A DNA stretch of 33,109 nt from Pseudomonadales bacterium. Its GTDB lineage: Bacteria > Pseudomonadota > Gammaproteobacteria > Pseudomonadales > Azotimanducaceae. The stretch is from assembly GCA_024234635.1 (NCBI GenBank), contig JACKNX010000030.1, positions 1 through 33,109 of the forward strand, written 5' to 3'. Below are positions 32,862 through 33,109 of this stretch, piece by piece. Numbering within the stretch: the first letter of the stretch is position 1; every line of letters starts with the position of its first letter. Both the position numbers and the translations under genes were made by a program. The notes beneath the pieces were generated by a model. It worked only from the letters and a program-made list of their open reading frames with translations, was not told the origin of the DNA and did no database searches.

Positions 32862-33109
32862 GCCGGTTGCGCAACCCGTTGCTGGGCCGTGCGCTGCTGG
32901 TGGCGCTGGGTCTGTCGCTGCTGTTGCCGCTGCTGCTGGCGACGCTGGTCTATACGGAGGCGGGAGGGCGGTGGGTGCTGGCTCGCGCCGCGGCATTTAC
33001 CTCGGGACGGCTGATGCTCGAGGGCGTGTCCGGCCGTCTGGCGGGACCACTGACGCTGGATCGAGTGGTCTGGTCCGGAGAGGGTGTTGTCGTGACGGCG
33101 CGCAATGTC
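32858..33109 (+). CDS. tamB: TamB, N-terminal 84 residues (runs off the window)
   Basis: GTG 32858 overlaps the tamA stop (GTGA) and opens a frame to the window edge. It encodes a basic start (SRLRNPLLGR), a signal-anchor helix (ALLVALGLSLLLPLLLATLV) and then ARAAAFTSGRLMLEGVSGRL and GPLTLDRVVWSGEGVVVTA, as in TamB N-termini, where the anchor is followed by a repeated beta-rich groove. TamB spans the periplasm from the inner membrane and pairs with TamA. The position directly after tamA makes the call secure although most of the gene is missing. Confidence 0.93.
   Translation, partial: MSRLRNPLLGRALLVALGLSLLLPLLLATLVYTEAGGRWVLARAAAFTSGRLMLEGVSGRLAGPLTLDRVVWSGEGVVVTARNV

Overview
The window reads as a GC-rich gammaproteobacterial chromosome segment. 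The evidence is outer-membrane biogenesis genes of proteobacterial type (lptF-lptG, tamA-tamB, a YejM/PbgA-like sulfatase) and a complete ectoine/5-hydroxyectoine operon, which points to a halotolerant or halophilic organism. I saw no rRNA, tRNA, CRISPR array, insertion sequence or phage gene. Genus cannot be set from the sequence alone.

Positions 1-13112 look like an envelope glycan/lipid tailoring region. A leftward run (4377 to 1) encodes a sialyltransferase-like GT29-type protein, a glycosyltransferase fused to a methyltransferase, an ELM1-family protein and the N-terminal part of a sulfotransferase. Divergent from it is a fatty acyl-AMP ligase. Then come a leftward LpxL/HtrB-type acyltransferase, a rightward GT25 glycosyltransferase, a methyltransferase-like protein and a 2OG-Fe(II) oxygenase. 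Facing these, leftward, are a TylF-type methyltransferase, a second 2OG oxygenase of the same family and a secreted DUF3108 protein.

Positions 13334-20038 hold a leftward FAD-dependent oxidoreductase, divergent lptF-lptG (4-nt overlap), a second ELM1-family gene downstream of lptG, and leftward genes for an extended SDR epimerase-like protein and a ferritin-like protein. Positions 20128-21975 contain a decayed acyl-CoA ligase tail, a TetR regulator and a MarR regulator.

Positions 22192-26879 are ectA-ectB-ectC-ectD plus a sodium:solute symporter, divergent from the MarR gene, which is probably EctR. The intergenic DNA is strikingly AT-rich and holds a spaced inverted repeat that could be the operator.

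Positions 26937-33109 hold a YejM/PbgA-like membrane sulfatase with an apparently intact metal site, then a leftward ECF sigma / membrane anti-sigma-like / DUF4097 group, then rightward tamA and the start of tamB.

Taken together, most non-osmolyte genes could serve synthesis, decoration, export or surveillance of outer-membrane glycolipid. That link is inferred from gene neighbourhood. The most notable items are the two ELM1 paralogues, the GT-methyltransferase fusion, the paired 2OG oxygenases, the orphan acyl-AMP ligase and the YejM-like protein whose first membrane helix lies upstream of any standard start codon.
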